Shown: positions 25,735 to 33,845 of the stretch, in pieces | How the letters are laid out: each line of letters opens with the position of its first letter | Position numbering within the stretch: position 1 is the first letter of the stretch | From: Opitutaceae bacterium | GTDB lineage: Bacteria > Verrucomicrobiota > Verrucomicrobiia > Opitutales > Opitutaceae | Reading direction: 5' to 3' | Assembly: GCA_015075305.1 (NCBI GenBank) | Contig: JABTUS010000004.1 | Coordinates: 364,679-428,678 of the forward strand | DNA length: 64,000 nucleotides | Notes under the pieces: generated by a model | Told to the model about the DNA's origin: nothing | The model's input: the letters and a program-made list of their open reading frames with translations, nothing else | The model's database searches: none | Made by a program: the position numbers and the translations under genes

Positions 25735-26781
25735 TCAAGTCAGGAACCATCCCGCGAGCACAGCGGCCAGGATCAGGCGATAGACAGCAAAAAGGGCGAG
25801 GCCATGGCGGGCCAGGTAGCGCACGAGAAAACGCACGGCGAGCGCGGAGGATGCTGTTGCAACAGCGGTGCCCAGGACGAGCGGTGGCCAGCCAAAGACC
25901 TCGACCATGGCGGGACCGGCCTGAAAACCCTTGTAGACGGCTGCACCTGCAAGCGTAGGAAGGCCCACCAGGAAACTGAATTCGGCGGCCCGCGCCGGGG
26001 TGAGTCCGCAGAAGTATCCACCCACCATTGTGACCATTGAACGGCTCGTGCCCGGCCAGAGCGCCAGGCATTGCATCAGGCCGATGCCGAGGGCCTCAAG
26101 GCTGGTGAGATCGTGAGGCTCCTTTCGGCTGTCTGTGGCGTGTGCGGACGAGCGGCGCCAGCGTTCGGCGAAAAACATCAGGACCGCACCGCTGATCAAC
26201 GCCGCCACAACGGCGCCGATGGAAAAAAGGTGCCGGTCGATCCAACTTCCGAGATAGAAACCCGCGGCGGCCACGGGCGCGAACGCGAGGATCACATTGC
26301 GAAGCAGGCGGATGCCCGGGCCATTCCGCCCGAGCATGCCGAACAGCATGCCGAGGATTTTTTCCCAATAGAGCAGAACCACCGCAGCGATCGCTCCGAC
26401 CTGAATCACAACGATGAAAGTGTCGGCGGCGAGCTTCTGGGTCAGAGGCTCCCCCGATGGGTTTTTCGACGAAGGACGCTTGTACCATCGAATCCCGCCG
26501 CTGGCGTCCCTCAGAGGCTCCTGCCCCTCAAGTCCAAGGCAGTGGTTGGCGATGATGAGATGTCCCGTCGATGAGATGGGGAGAAATTCGGTCATGCCTT
26601 CCACCAGGCCCAAAATCACGGCATCGCGGGCGCGGAGATGCGTGTCCTTGGGCGCGGCCAAGGGGGAGGCGGCTCGCTCCATGGAATCCGTGGGAATGAC
26701 GGGGATCACCGGCTCGGGGCCCTGCGCCCAGATTGACACACCTAGGACACAGGAAACGAGGGCGGCTGGGAGAATGCGCAC
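25735..26781 (-). CDS. uppP: Undecaprenyl-diphosphatase (UppP/BacA type)
   Basis: UppP dephosphorylates undecaprenyl diphosphate so the lipid carrier can be reused for peptidoglycan and surface glycans. The catalytic motifs EGMTEFLPISSTGH (residues 61-74) and GTSRSMVT are intact and about eight helices are predicted. At 348 residues it is about 75 longer than E. coli UppP. The excess comes from an N-terminal signal-peptide-like segment (MRILPAALVSCVLGVSIWA, start GTG at 26781) plus a proline-rich linker, and from an insert of about 35 residues after the first motif. An internal ATG at 26682 would remove the extension. Confidence 0.92.
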   Translation of the reverse strand: MRILPAALVSCVLGVSIWAQGPEPVIPVIPTDSMERAASPLAAPKDTHLRARDAVILGLVEGMTEFLPISSTGHLIIANHCLGLEGQEPLRDASGGIRWYKRPSSKNPSGEPLTQKLAADTFIVVIQVGAIAAVVLLYWEKILGMLFGMLGRNGPGIRLLRNVILAFAPVAAAGFYLGSWIDRHLFSIGAVVAALISGAVLMFFAERWRRSSAHATDSRKEPHDLTSLEALGIGLMQCLALWPGTSRSMVTMVGGYFCGLTPARAAEFSFLVGLPTLAGAAVYKGFQAGPAMVEVFGWPPLVLGTAVATASSALAVRFLVRYLARHGLALFAVYRLILAAVLAGWFLT

Positions 26782-26812
26782 CTGGCTTGGTTTTCAGCTT
26801 TGGGCGGAGGTA

Positions 26813-26826
26813 GCAAATTTATTTGC
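26813..26826. promoter_or_regulatory. AT-rich inverted repeat between divergent uppP and trpD
   Basis: GCAAAT, two bases, then ATTTGC form an inverted repeat in the 78 bp gap between the divergent uppP and trpD starts. It is the most AT-rich patch locally and could be an operator or part of overlapping promoters. I see no convincing -35/-10 pair around it. Confidence 0.3.
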
Positions 26827-26859
26827 CGAGCGGGTTCCTCGTCGACTCTCTCGCTGCAC

Positions 26860-27906
26860 ATGGCGCTCGAAGTCCTCACTCGCAAACTTGTTGCCGGAAA
26901 TGAACTGTTGCCGGCGGAGGTGGATCTGGCTGCGGCGTCATTGACGGAGGATGTCGTTCCGGAAGCGGACAAGGTGGAGTTTCTCGCGGCGCTTTCCCGG
27001 AAAGGTGAAACGGCTGCGGAGGTGGCGGCGTTTGCGCGCAATTTTCGCGCTCGTGCCATCGATCCGGGCGTGGCGGCGTGGGCTGGCGGGGCGATCGATA
27101 TTGTGGGAACGGGCGGCGATCACGCGGGCGGCTTCAATATCTCCAGCATGGTTGTGCTGGTCCTGGCTTCGGCCGGAGTGGTCGTCATGAAGCACGGCAA
27201 TCGCGGCATCACCTCGAAATGCGGAAGCGCCGACTTGCTTTCCGGCCTGGGAGTCAGGCTGGATGCGTCGCCCGAGACCCTGCGCCGCGCGCTCGATGAG
27301 CTTGGGTATGTCTTCTTTTTTGCGCCCGGCTATCATCCCGCGTTCAAACACATCGCACCGGTGCGCCAGACGCTGGCCGCGCGGGGACTGAGAAGCGTCT
27401 TCAACATACTCGGCCCCCTGCTGAATCCGGGGCGGCCGGCGCACATTCTGCTTGGGGTGTTCTCGGAGGCCTGGGTGTCCACCCTTGCCGATGTGCTGGA
27501 GATCCTTGGCACGGAGGCGGGGCTCGCCGTCCACGGTGTCCTCGGTGAGGGGAGGGGGATAGACGAGCTCACCACCGCAAGTTCCAACCGCGTTCGCGGC
27601 GTGGGGCGGCTTCGTTCCATCGACGGTTGGTGGCAGCCGGATGAACTGGGGTTCGCACGATCGGAGTTCGACGGACTTCGCGGCGGGGATGTAACCGAGA
27701 ATCTTGGCATCATCGATTCAATCCTCGCCGGGAGGGGACCTGCGGCGCTGGTGGACACCATCGTGCTCAACGCCGCCACCGCGCTGTGGATTGTCGGCCG
27801 GGTGCCGTCGATTCGTGACGGCACGGCCATTGCGCGTGACCTGCTGCTGGGTGGAGATGTGAGGCGGAAGATCTCCGCGACCCGTGAATTTTATCAGTCT
27901 TCATGA
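26860..27906 (+). CDS. trpD: Anthranilate phosphoribosyltransferase
   Basis: TrpD transfers a phosphoribosyl group from PRPP to anthranilate in tryptophan synthesis. The 348-residue protein matches the family throughout: ALEVLTRKLVAGNELLPAEV at the N-terminus, the PRPP loop IVGTGGDHAGGFNISS, KHGNRGITSKCGSADLL and the anthranilate-site region FNILGPLLNPGRPAH. The PRPP loop reads GTGGDHAGG where GTGGDG is usual, and SKCGSAD replaces the common SKSGSAD. Both are mild deviations. I chose the ATG at 26860 at the family start. Its stop overlaps the glmM start (ATGA). Confidence 0.9.
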   Translation: MALEVLTRKLVAGNELLPAEVDLAAASLTEDVVPEADKVEFLAALSRKGETAAEVAAFARNFRARAIDPGVAAWAGGAIDIVGTGGDHAGGFNISSMVVLVLASAGVVVMKHGNRGITSKCGSADLLSGLGVRLDASPETLRRALDELGYVFFFAPGYHPAFKHIAPVRQTLAARGLRSVFNILGPLLNPGRPAHILLGVFSEAWVSTLADVLEILGTEAGLAVHGVLGEGRGIDELTTASSNRVRGVGRLRSIDGWWQPDELGFARSEFDGLRGGDVTENLGIIDSILAGRGPAALVDTIVLNAATALWIVGRVPSIRDGTAIARDLLLGGDVRRKISATREFYQSS

Positions 27907-29231
27907 AGCGCATCTATTTTGGCACGGACGGAGTGCGTGGACCCTATGGGGGGCCGGTCATCAATGAGGCGTTCGCCACGAGGCTCGGCATTGCGGCTGG
28001 CCGTTGGGCGGGTGGCGTGGGAACCGCGTATGTCGGTCGCGACACCCGGGCCTCCGGTGCCTCGCTCGTGGAGGCCGTGGCGCGCGGCCTGCGGGCATCC
28101 GGACTCGACGTGATCTCATTGGGAGTGCTGCCGACCCCGGGGGTGGCGAGACGCGTGCGCGATCATGACGGGGTTCTGGGTGTGATGATCACGGCGTCGC
28201 ACAATCCCGCCGGCGACAATGGCATCAAGTTTTTCGGTCGCAGGGGAATCAAGCTGTCCGATGCCGATGAGGCGTTGATTGAGGAGCACCTCCCGCCGGA
28301 GGGCCGGGCGGTTTCGGACAACGGACTTCTGCCGTCGAGCGATGGAGTCGCGGACTACATCACCGCGGTGACAGCGATGCTGCCGGCTGGTTCGCTCGCA
28401 GGATGGAGGATCGTGCTTGATACTGCGAACGGCTCCACGGTTTCGACGAGTCCCGTAGTACTGCGCGCTCTGGGAGCGGAAGTCGTTGGGATCGGCAATG
28501 CTCCCGATGGCTCGAACATCAACGCCGGCGTTGGCAGCGAGCATCCGGGCGCGCTTGTCCAGGCTGTGAAGTCGTGTGGCGCCTGGCTTGGCATCGCGCA
28601 TGACGGCGATGGGGACCGTTGCGTGGTCTGCGACGAAACGGGCGATGTGCTCGACGGCGACGAACTGCTCACGATTCTGGCGACGCACGCGCTGTCGAAG
28701 GGAGCCCTGCCGAACTGCGAAATGGTGATCACCGTGCAGAGCAACATGGGCGTTGATGCCGCGATCCGTGCAGCTGGCGGCAAAGTGGCCCGGACAAGCG
28801 TGGGCGATCGCTATGTCGTGGAGCGCATGCTGGCGGACGGTGCGCTGCTTGGGGGTGAGTCCAGCGGCCATGTCGTGTGCGCCGATGTCTCCCCATCAGG
28901 CGACGGCCTTGTCGCCGCCATGCGTGTGCTCGCGGTGATGCGTGACACGGGGCGGCCGCTCTCGGAGCTTCGCAGGGTTCTCAAGAAGTTTCCGCAGGGC
29001 ACGCGCAATCTTGTTGTTGCGGAAAAGCGGCCCTTGGAAACATGTCCCACGCTTTCCTCCGCAGCGGCACAACTGGAGTCCGAGCTTGGAGAAAGCGGCC
29101 GGGTGCTGGTGCGCTATTCGGGCACCGAACCCAAGCTCCGCCTTCTGGTCGAGGCGTCGGATGACTCCGTGGTAACAAAGGGGCTGGACCGGCTCGAAGC
29201 GGCGGCGCGTCATGACCTGAAAGTCATTTAG
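27903..29231 (+). CDS. glmM: Phosphoglucosamine mutase
   Basis: GlmM interconverts glucosamine 6-phosphate and glucosamine 1-phosphate on the way to UDP-GlcNAc for peptidoglycan and lipid A. The 442-residue protein shows the start YFGTDGVRGPYG, the phosphoserine loop MITASHNPAGDNGIKFFG with Ser99, the metal loop DGDGDRCVV and the sugar-binding motif GGESSGHVV. The phosphate-binding RYSGTEPKLRLLVE is near the end. It is coupled to trpD by a 4 bp overlap and followed by trpF, so an amino-sugar gene is embedded in a tryptophan gene group. Confidence 0.95.
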   Translation: MKRIYFGTDGVRGPYGGPVINEAFATRLGIAAGRWAGGVGTAYVGRDTRASGASLVEAVARGLRASGLDVISLGVLPTPGVARRVRDHDGVLGVMITASHNPAGDNGIKFFGRRGIKLSDADEALIEEHLPPEGRAVSDNGLLPSSDGVADYITAVTAMLPAGSLAGWRIVLDTANGSTVSTSPVVLRALGAEVVGIGNAPDGSNINAGVGSEHPGALVQAVKSCGAWLGIAHDGDGDRCVVCDETGDVLDGDELLTILATHALSKGALPNCEMVITVQSNMGVDAAIRAAGGKVARTSVGDRYVVERMLADGALLGGESSGHVVCADVSPSGDGLVAAMRVLAVMRDTGRPLSELRRVLKKFPQGTRNLVVAEKRPLETCPTLSSAAAQLESELGESGRVLVRYSGTEPKLRLLVEASDDSVVTKGLDRLEAAARHDLKVI

Positions 29232-29288
29232 CCGATCTGCGTGCGCTCGGTTGCGCGCGCATGGCCGCCGTGTACGCTGTCACGAAAC

Positions 29289-29954
29289 ATGATCGAGGGC
29301 ATACAACTCAAGATTTGCGGTCTCACCTCGCTCGTGGACGCCTGCCATGCCGATCATGCGGGCGCGGACTATCTCGGATTCATTCTCTATCCCAAGTCAC
29401 CGCGCTGCGTGTCGCTGCCCCAGTTTGCCGCAATGAGGGGGCGGTTGCCGGACGGCCGGCGAACAGTGGCGGTGATGGTTGAGCCGGCGGATGCGGATCT
29501 GGCCTCGGCCATGGCGGAGGGATTCGATCGCGTTCAAATCCACTTTCGCGCCGATCATCCCCTTGATCGCCTTGAAGCCTGGAGCGGGCGGGTCGGACCG
29601 GAAAGGTTGTGGCTGGCTCCCAAACTCCCTCCGGCGATTGATGTTGCGGACGCCTGGCTGCCGCTTGCCGACACGTTTCTCCTCGATTCCTATGACGAGA
29701 GCCAGTTTGGAGGATCTGGAAGGGCGGGAGACTGGGCGAAGTTTCGACGGCATCAGATGCGCCACGGTCAGAAGACGTGGATCCTCGCCGGAGGCATCGG
29801 TCCGGGGAATGTGGCCGCCGCGCTCGAGGCGTCTGGCGCACGGGTGGTCGACATGAACAGCGGGGTGGAGGTCTCCCCCGGAATCAAGGATCACGCAAAG
29901 ATCGACCGTGCGGCGCTGGCCATCCGGAGCGCGCGCCGTTCCAAAACAAGGTAG
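29289..29954 (+). CDS. trpF: Phosphoribosylanthranilate isomerase
   Basis: TrpF isomerises phosphoribosylanthranilate, the product of TrpD, to the carboxyphenylamino deoxyribulose phosphate. The 222-residue protein contains the KICGLT motif with the catalytic Cys10, YLGFILYPKSPRCVS, the aspartate region TFLLDSYDES and the phosphate-binding end WILAGGIGPGNVAAAL followed by VVDMNSGVE. I chose the ATG at 29289 because KICGLT begins seven residues later. It is 57 bp downstream of glmM on the same strand, so trpD-glmM-trpF probably form one unit. Confidence 0.92.
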   Translation: MIEGIQLKICGLTSLVDACHADHAGADYLGFILYPKSPRCVSLPQFAAMRGRLPDGRRTVAVMVEPADADLASAMAEGFDRVQIHFRADHPLDRLEAWSGRVGPERLWLAPKLPPAIDVADAWLPLADTFLLDSYDESQFGGSGRAGDWAKFRRHQMRHGQKTWILAGGIGPGNVAAALEASGARVVDMNSGVEVSPGIKDHAKIDRAALAIRSARRSKTR

Positions 29955-30026
29955 GTTCGGCGGGTGGTCCGAGACTGATGCTGCGAAACTGGCAGGGCGG
30001 CGGCGTGAGCGGGGTGGAGATTGACA

Positions 30027-31091
30027 ATGGCAGGCTGCCGAACTGACGCTGCACGCATGTTGCGATCCCCACCTGGCCATTGGCGTCGTCTGCTGCTTGT
30101 CTTGTGCATGGTTGCGACAGCGGCCGGGCAGGGCGCCGCCAGGGCGACTTCCACAAGCGGAACACTGCTTGTCGCAAACAAGGGCACTCGGAGTCTTTCG
30201 GTGGTTGATGTTGCGAAGGGCGGACAGATCGCCGCAATTGCGGAGGACGCCGTGACCGGGCATGAAGTGATAGCTTCACCGGACGGGCGATTCGCTTATG
30301 TTCCGATCTTTGGCAATTCCGGCGTGGGCAAGCCGGGGACGGACGGTCAGTTGATCCGCGTGATGGACCTGACTCGAAACGAGATCGCGGCGACGATCGA
30401 CTTTGGGCGCGGTGTTCGTCCGCATTGCGCGCAGATTCATCCGAAGACGGGGCTGCTCTATGTGACCACCGAGATTGAAAACTCCGTCACCCTCATCGAT
30501 CCGAAGTCGCTTGAAATCATCGGATCCATCCCCACGGGCCATCCCGAATCGCACATGCTGGCGATCTCGCATGACGGGAGGCGTGGCTACACGGCGAACG
30601 TGGGGTCCGGAACGATTTCGGTCCTCGATCTTGAGAAGCGCTCGCTTGTCACGACGATTCAGGCAGCAGCCCGTGTTCAGCGGGTGACTGTTTCACCGGA
30701 TGACCGGTGGGTCGTGACGGCGGACCAGACCAAGCTCAGGCTCGTTGTCATTGACGCAAAGACCAGCGCCGTCAGCGCATCGATCCCGCTGCCAGGCCTG
30801 GGGTACGGCACGGCGTTCACCCGCGATGGCCGGTGGCTTCTGGTTGCCCTCCCGTCGCTGAAACAGCTTGGCTTCATCGACTGGGCGAACCGGCGTGTCG
30901 TTGCGACGGTCGACGTTCCCAAGGCGCCTCAGAGCGTCCTGCTTGAACCCGGGGATGCGCGGGCGTTCGTGTCGTGCGACTCCAGCGCCCAGATAGCGGT
31001 CGTCGATGTGGCGCGGCGTGTCGTTGAAAAGTTGATACCCGTCGGCGCCGGTGCGGACGGTCTGGCCTGGGCGGTCACGCCTGTCCCGTGA
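30027..31091 (+). CDS. Secreted YncE-like beta-propeller protein
   Basis: The 354-residue product has a basic N-terminus and a hydrophobic segment (RRLLLVLCMVATAAG) that looks like a signal peptide. About seven repeats of the YVTN/YncE type follow, recognisable by GTLLVANKGTRSLSVVDVA, VTLIDPKSLEIIGSIPTGHPE and GTISVLDLEKRSLVTTI. Such propellers act as periplasmic or surface binding proteins, with no general activity assigned. I chose the ATG at 30027, which has a GGAG site 7 bp upstream. A later ATG at 30057 would shorten the signal peptide. It may be the last gene of the trpD-glmM-trpF run, though functional linkage is not evident. Confidence 0.78.
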   Translation: MAGCRTDAARMLRSPPGHWRRLLLVLCMVATAAGQGAARATSTSGTLLVANKGTRSLSVVDVAKGGQIAAIAEDAVTGHEVIASPDGRFAYVPIFGNSGVGKPGTDGQLIRVMDLTRNEIAATIDFGRGVRPHCAQIHPKTGLLYVTTEIENSVTLIDPKSLEIIGSIPTGHPESHMLAISHDGRRGYTANVGSGTISVLDLEKRSLVTTIQAAARVQRVTVSPDDRWVVTADQTKLRLVVIDAKTSAVSASIPLPGLGYGTAFTRDGRWLLVALPSLKQLGFIDWANRRVVATVDVPKAPQSVLLEPGDARAFVSCDSSAQIAVVDVARRVVEKLIPVGAGADGLAWAVTPVP

Positions 31092-31142
31092 CTGTGCTTC
31101 CGGTCGGCGCTGGCCGCACGCAGCCATCGCGAATGCATCCGG

Positions 31143-32150
31143 TCAGTCCACCAGCGAATCTCCCAGGATCGACGCGTCCGCCAGTCCTTCAATGGGCACT
31201 GGCTTTGGAAGAATCTTCAGGTCGACGAGCAGGTCGATTTGCTCCCGCATGCGCCTGCGGCTGAGCTGACCGACCGCCTCGCCGCGCTCGGAATGGCCGG
31301 CGACAAGGTGATGTTCCCGGAGCGAATCCCGGCCAAAGACAAGAAAGTCGCGCGGCATTTGCGTGTTGCGTGATGTGATGAGATCGAACGCCGGAGTGGG
31401 GTCGCCGCTGATGAAGTCAGTCCAGCCGCGATTGGAAGCCGCAACGAAGACCCTGAGCGCAGCCGCATTTTCCCGGGCGAAGCGCCGCGTGGTCATGTAC
31501 ACCCGGTAGGGATCGAAGCCCGAATCCGAGATCAGCAGAGTCCGGGATGCGGCGCCATGCCTGCTCGCATAGTACGGCTCATTCGTGATGAAGCACTGCT
31601 GGATGAAATCCGGGTCGGCCATGAATCGCGCAATGCCGAAGTTCGAGGGGATGATGGAAAAATCGATCCGGTAGCGCGCCTTGAGGAAGGCGATCCATGC
31701 CGAACCGGGAACCGCCATGATGGTTTTCCCATTGAGATCCTCGAATTTGGAGGCGGGATTTTTCTCATGCATGAGGATCGCCTGGGGATCGTGTTGAAAG
31801 GTGACACCGATCATCACGAAGGGCTTTCCATCCTCGATGAAAAGGGCGACATCGTCGCTGCGACTCATGCCCACGTCCGCGGTGCCGGCGATCATTCTCT
31901 GCGCAACCGTCACACCAGGCCCGCCGCTGATGATGTCCACATCGAGCCCCGCGTCCCGATAGTAGCCCTTGGCCAGCGCCTGATAGAAGCCGCCGTGCTC
32001 CGCCTGGGGGTACCAATCCGTCTGAAAGCGGATTTTCACCGGTGATTCCGGCGAGTGCGTGGAACCATGCGGGCGCTCCGGCCTGCGGCATCCCGCGAGA
32101 AGCGCGAGGACGAAAACGGATGTGAGGATGAGTGTTCTGTTGAAGGTCAT
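31143..32150 (-). CDS. NMT1/ThiY-like ABC transporter substrate-binding lipoprotein
   Basis: The 335-residue product has a lipoprotein signal ending in LALLAGC (Cys21) and an NMT1/ThiY-type periplasmic binding domain. The diagnostic region is FQTDWYPQAEHGGFYQALAK followed by GYYRDAGLDVDIISGGPG. Family members bind pyrimidine precursors of thiamine, or nitrate, sulfonates or similar small molecules. The WYPQAEHGGFY start is closest to the thiamine-precursor group. I chose the ATG at 32150 because the lipobox lies at the right distance. It is last in an importer operon, 4 bp after the permease gene. Confidence 0.87.
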   Translation of the reverse strand: MTFNRTLILTSVFVLALLAGCRRPERPHGSTHSPESPVKIRFQTDWYPQAEHGGFYQALAKGYYRDAGLDVDIISGGPGVTVAQRMIAGTADVGMSRSDDVALFIEDGKPFVMIGVTFQHDPQAILMHEKNPASKFEDLNGKTIMAVPGSAWIAFLKARYRIDFSIIPSNFGIARFMADPDFIQQCFITNEPYYASRHGAASRTLLISDSGFDPYRVYMTTRRFARENAAALRVFVAASNRGWTDFISGDPTPAFDLITSRNTQMPRDFLVFGRDSLREHHLVAGHSERGEAVGQLSRRRMREQIDLLVDLKILPKPVPIEGLADASILGDSLVD

Positions 32151-32154
32151 TCGA

Positions 32155-32946
32155 CTACGAATCACGCCGGCTGTAGGAGTCGTGCCAGCGGTGCATGGCC
32201 AGCCAGGCGAGCAGGACGGCTGTGGCGACAAAGATGAAGCCGAGCAGGCAGCCGGTCAGCGCCGTGGCGAAGAGGGCGGACATCTTGAGCTGCGAACTGA
32301 ATACGATCGCCAGGAAGCCGAGCCCGCCACCGTCGCCCGCGGAACTGCCGGCCGTGAAATCCCCCATGATTGCGCCAATCGGACCGAGTGTGGCCGCGAT
32401 GCGCAGTCCGGTGAAAAAGTACGGCAATGCTGCGGGAAGACGAAGGAGGAGCATTTCCTGGCGCCTGCCGGCGCCGTACAAATGGAAGAGATCGACGAGA
32501 TTGCGGTCGACGGATATCAGGCCCTGAGTGGTGTTGACGACCAGCGGGAAGAAACAGATCAGGAATGTAATGACCGACACGCTGGGAAGGCCCGGCTTCG
32601 CCCATTGCAGGATGATGGGCGCGAGCACGATCACCGGTGTCATCTGAAGCAGCATCAGGTAGGGATAGAGGCTGGCCCGCACCAGAGGTGACAAGGAGAG
32701 CACGATGGAGAGGGCCAGACTGACCAGAATGGCACCGATGAATCCAATGACGGCGCCCTGCAGGGTGTTCATCGCGGCATTCAGAAGGGCGCCGCGATGC
32801 TCGACGAAAGCTGAAAGGATCTGATCAGGCGACGGGAGCAGAAACTCCTGATCCCCGGTCAGCATGGCGCGCACGCCGTACCAGGCAGCGAGGAAAAGGG
32901 CGCCGGCAGCGACGGGCAGCATGAACGTCAGGTTCCTTCGTTTCAT
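32155..32946 (-). CDS. ABC transporter permease (SsuC/ThiX type)
   Basis: The 263-residue membrane protein has about six helices and the BPD_transp_1 coupling loop with the EAA-like segment LFHLYGAGRRQEMLLLRLPAALPYFFTGLRIA. Layout and length match permeases of nitrate, sulfonate and thiamine-precursor importers. It lies between the ATPase gene (12 bp upstream) and the binding-protein gene (4 bp downstream). Confidence 0.9.
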   Translation of the reverse strand: MKRRNLTFMLPVAAGALFLAAWYGVRAMLTGDQEFLLPSPDQILSAFVEHRGALLNAAMNTLQGAVIGFIGAILVSLALSIVLSLSPLVRASLYPYLMLLQMTPVIVLAPIILQWAKPGLPSVSVITFLICFFPLVVNTTQGLISVDRNLVDLFHLYGAGRRQEMLLLRLPAALPYFFTGLRIAATLGPIGAIMGDFTAGSSAGDGGGLGFLAIVFSSQLKMSALFATALTGCLLGFIFVATAVLLAWLAMHRWHDSYSRRDS

Positions 32947-32958
32947 TGGCGCCTTGAA

Positions 32959-33723
32959 TCAAGGAAACCTCAGATGCGACGTCCGAAGAACGCCAGATAC
33001 CTCGCCGACCAATCTTTGGTAGGCCGCGGACTCGCGCGTTGTCTCGGTGCGCGGATACGGGAGGTCAACGGCGACTTCGCGAACGATGCGACCCGGGCCC
33101 GGACCCATGACAAGAACACGGTTGGACAGGAAAACCGCCTCCGAGACGGAGTGCGTGACAAAGAATGCGGTCCATGCCTCCTGCTGACGGATCGCGAGCA
33201 GTTCCTCGTTGAGGTGTTCGCGTGTCATTTCATCGAGCGCACCGAACGGCTCGTCGAGCAGCAGAATCCTCGGAAAGAGCGAAAGAGCGCGCGCAATGGA
33301 CACGCGCATGCGCTGCCCGCCTGACAATTGCCGTGGGTAAAAGTCGGCGCGCGCGGACAATCCGACCATGGCGATCGATCTCTCGACCGTCGCCCGCCGT
33401 TGATCGACCGGCATGCCCTGAAGGCGGAGCGGCATCTCAACATTCTTCCTGACGGTGAGCCACGGGAGCAGGGTTGGATCCTGGAACACGTAGGCGATCC
33501 TGCTGGAGGCATTCGTTCTGGCATCGCACTCGATTGACAGCGTGCCGCTGGAAACAGGGCTCAGTCCGGCGATGAGTCGGAGAAGGGTCGTTTTTCCGCA
33601 CCCACTGGGGCCGATGATCGAGACGAATTCACCCTGCCCGGCGCGGAGCGAAATCCGGTCGAGGACCAATGGACCTTCGCCGTATCGTTTGACCACATTG
33701 CTGAACTCAACCAATGCTCCCAT
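32959..33723 (-). CDS. ABC transporter ATPase (SsuB/ThiZ type)
   Basis: The 254-residue ATPase has Walker A GPSGCGKTT, a Q-loop in YVFQDPTLLPWLTVRKNV, signature LSGGQRMRVSIARAL, Walker B ILLLDEPFGALD and switch histidine THS. The phrase FQDPTLLPWLTV is characteristic of the nitrate/sulfonate/thiamine-precursor importer ATPases. It is the first gene of a three-gene importer operon. I looked for a TPP riboswitch in its leader and did not find one (see rejected items), so the thiamine-precursor assignment rests on the binding protein alone. Confidence 0.91.
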   Translation of the reverse strand: MGALVEFSNVVKRYGEGPLVLDRISLRAGQGEFVSIIGPSGCGKTTLLRLIAGLSPVSSGTLSIECDARTNASSRIAYVFQDPTLLPWLTVRKNVEMPLRLQGMPVDQRRATVERSIAMVGLSARADFYPRQLSGGQRMRVSIARALSLFPRILLLDEPFGALDEMTREHLNEELLAIRQQEAWTAFFVTHSVSEAVFLSNRVLVMGPGPGRIVREVAVDLPYPRTETTRESAAYQRLVGEVSGVLRTSHLRFP

Positions 33724-33845
33724 GCGGAAGGGTTAGCTAGGCGGGTTGCTCCGGCAAAATCAACTGCGTCCCCGCCTGCGGCATTTTCTCCCGGGCGCGG
33801 CACACCCCGGACATGCGACCCGGCCGGGGTGCCATGAGACAAGCG

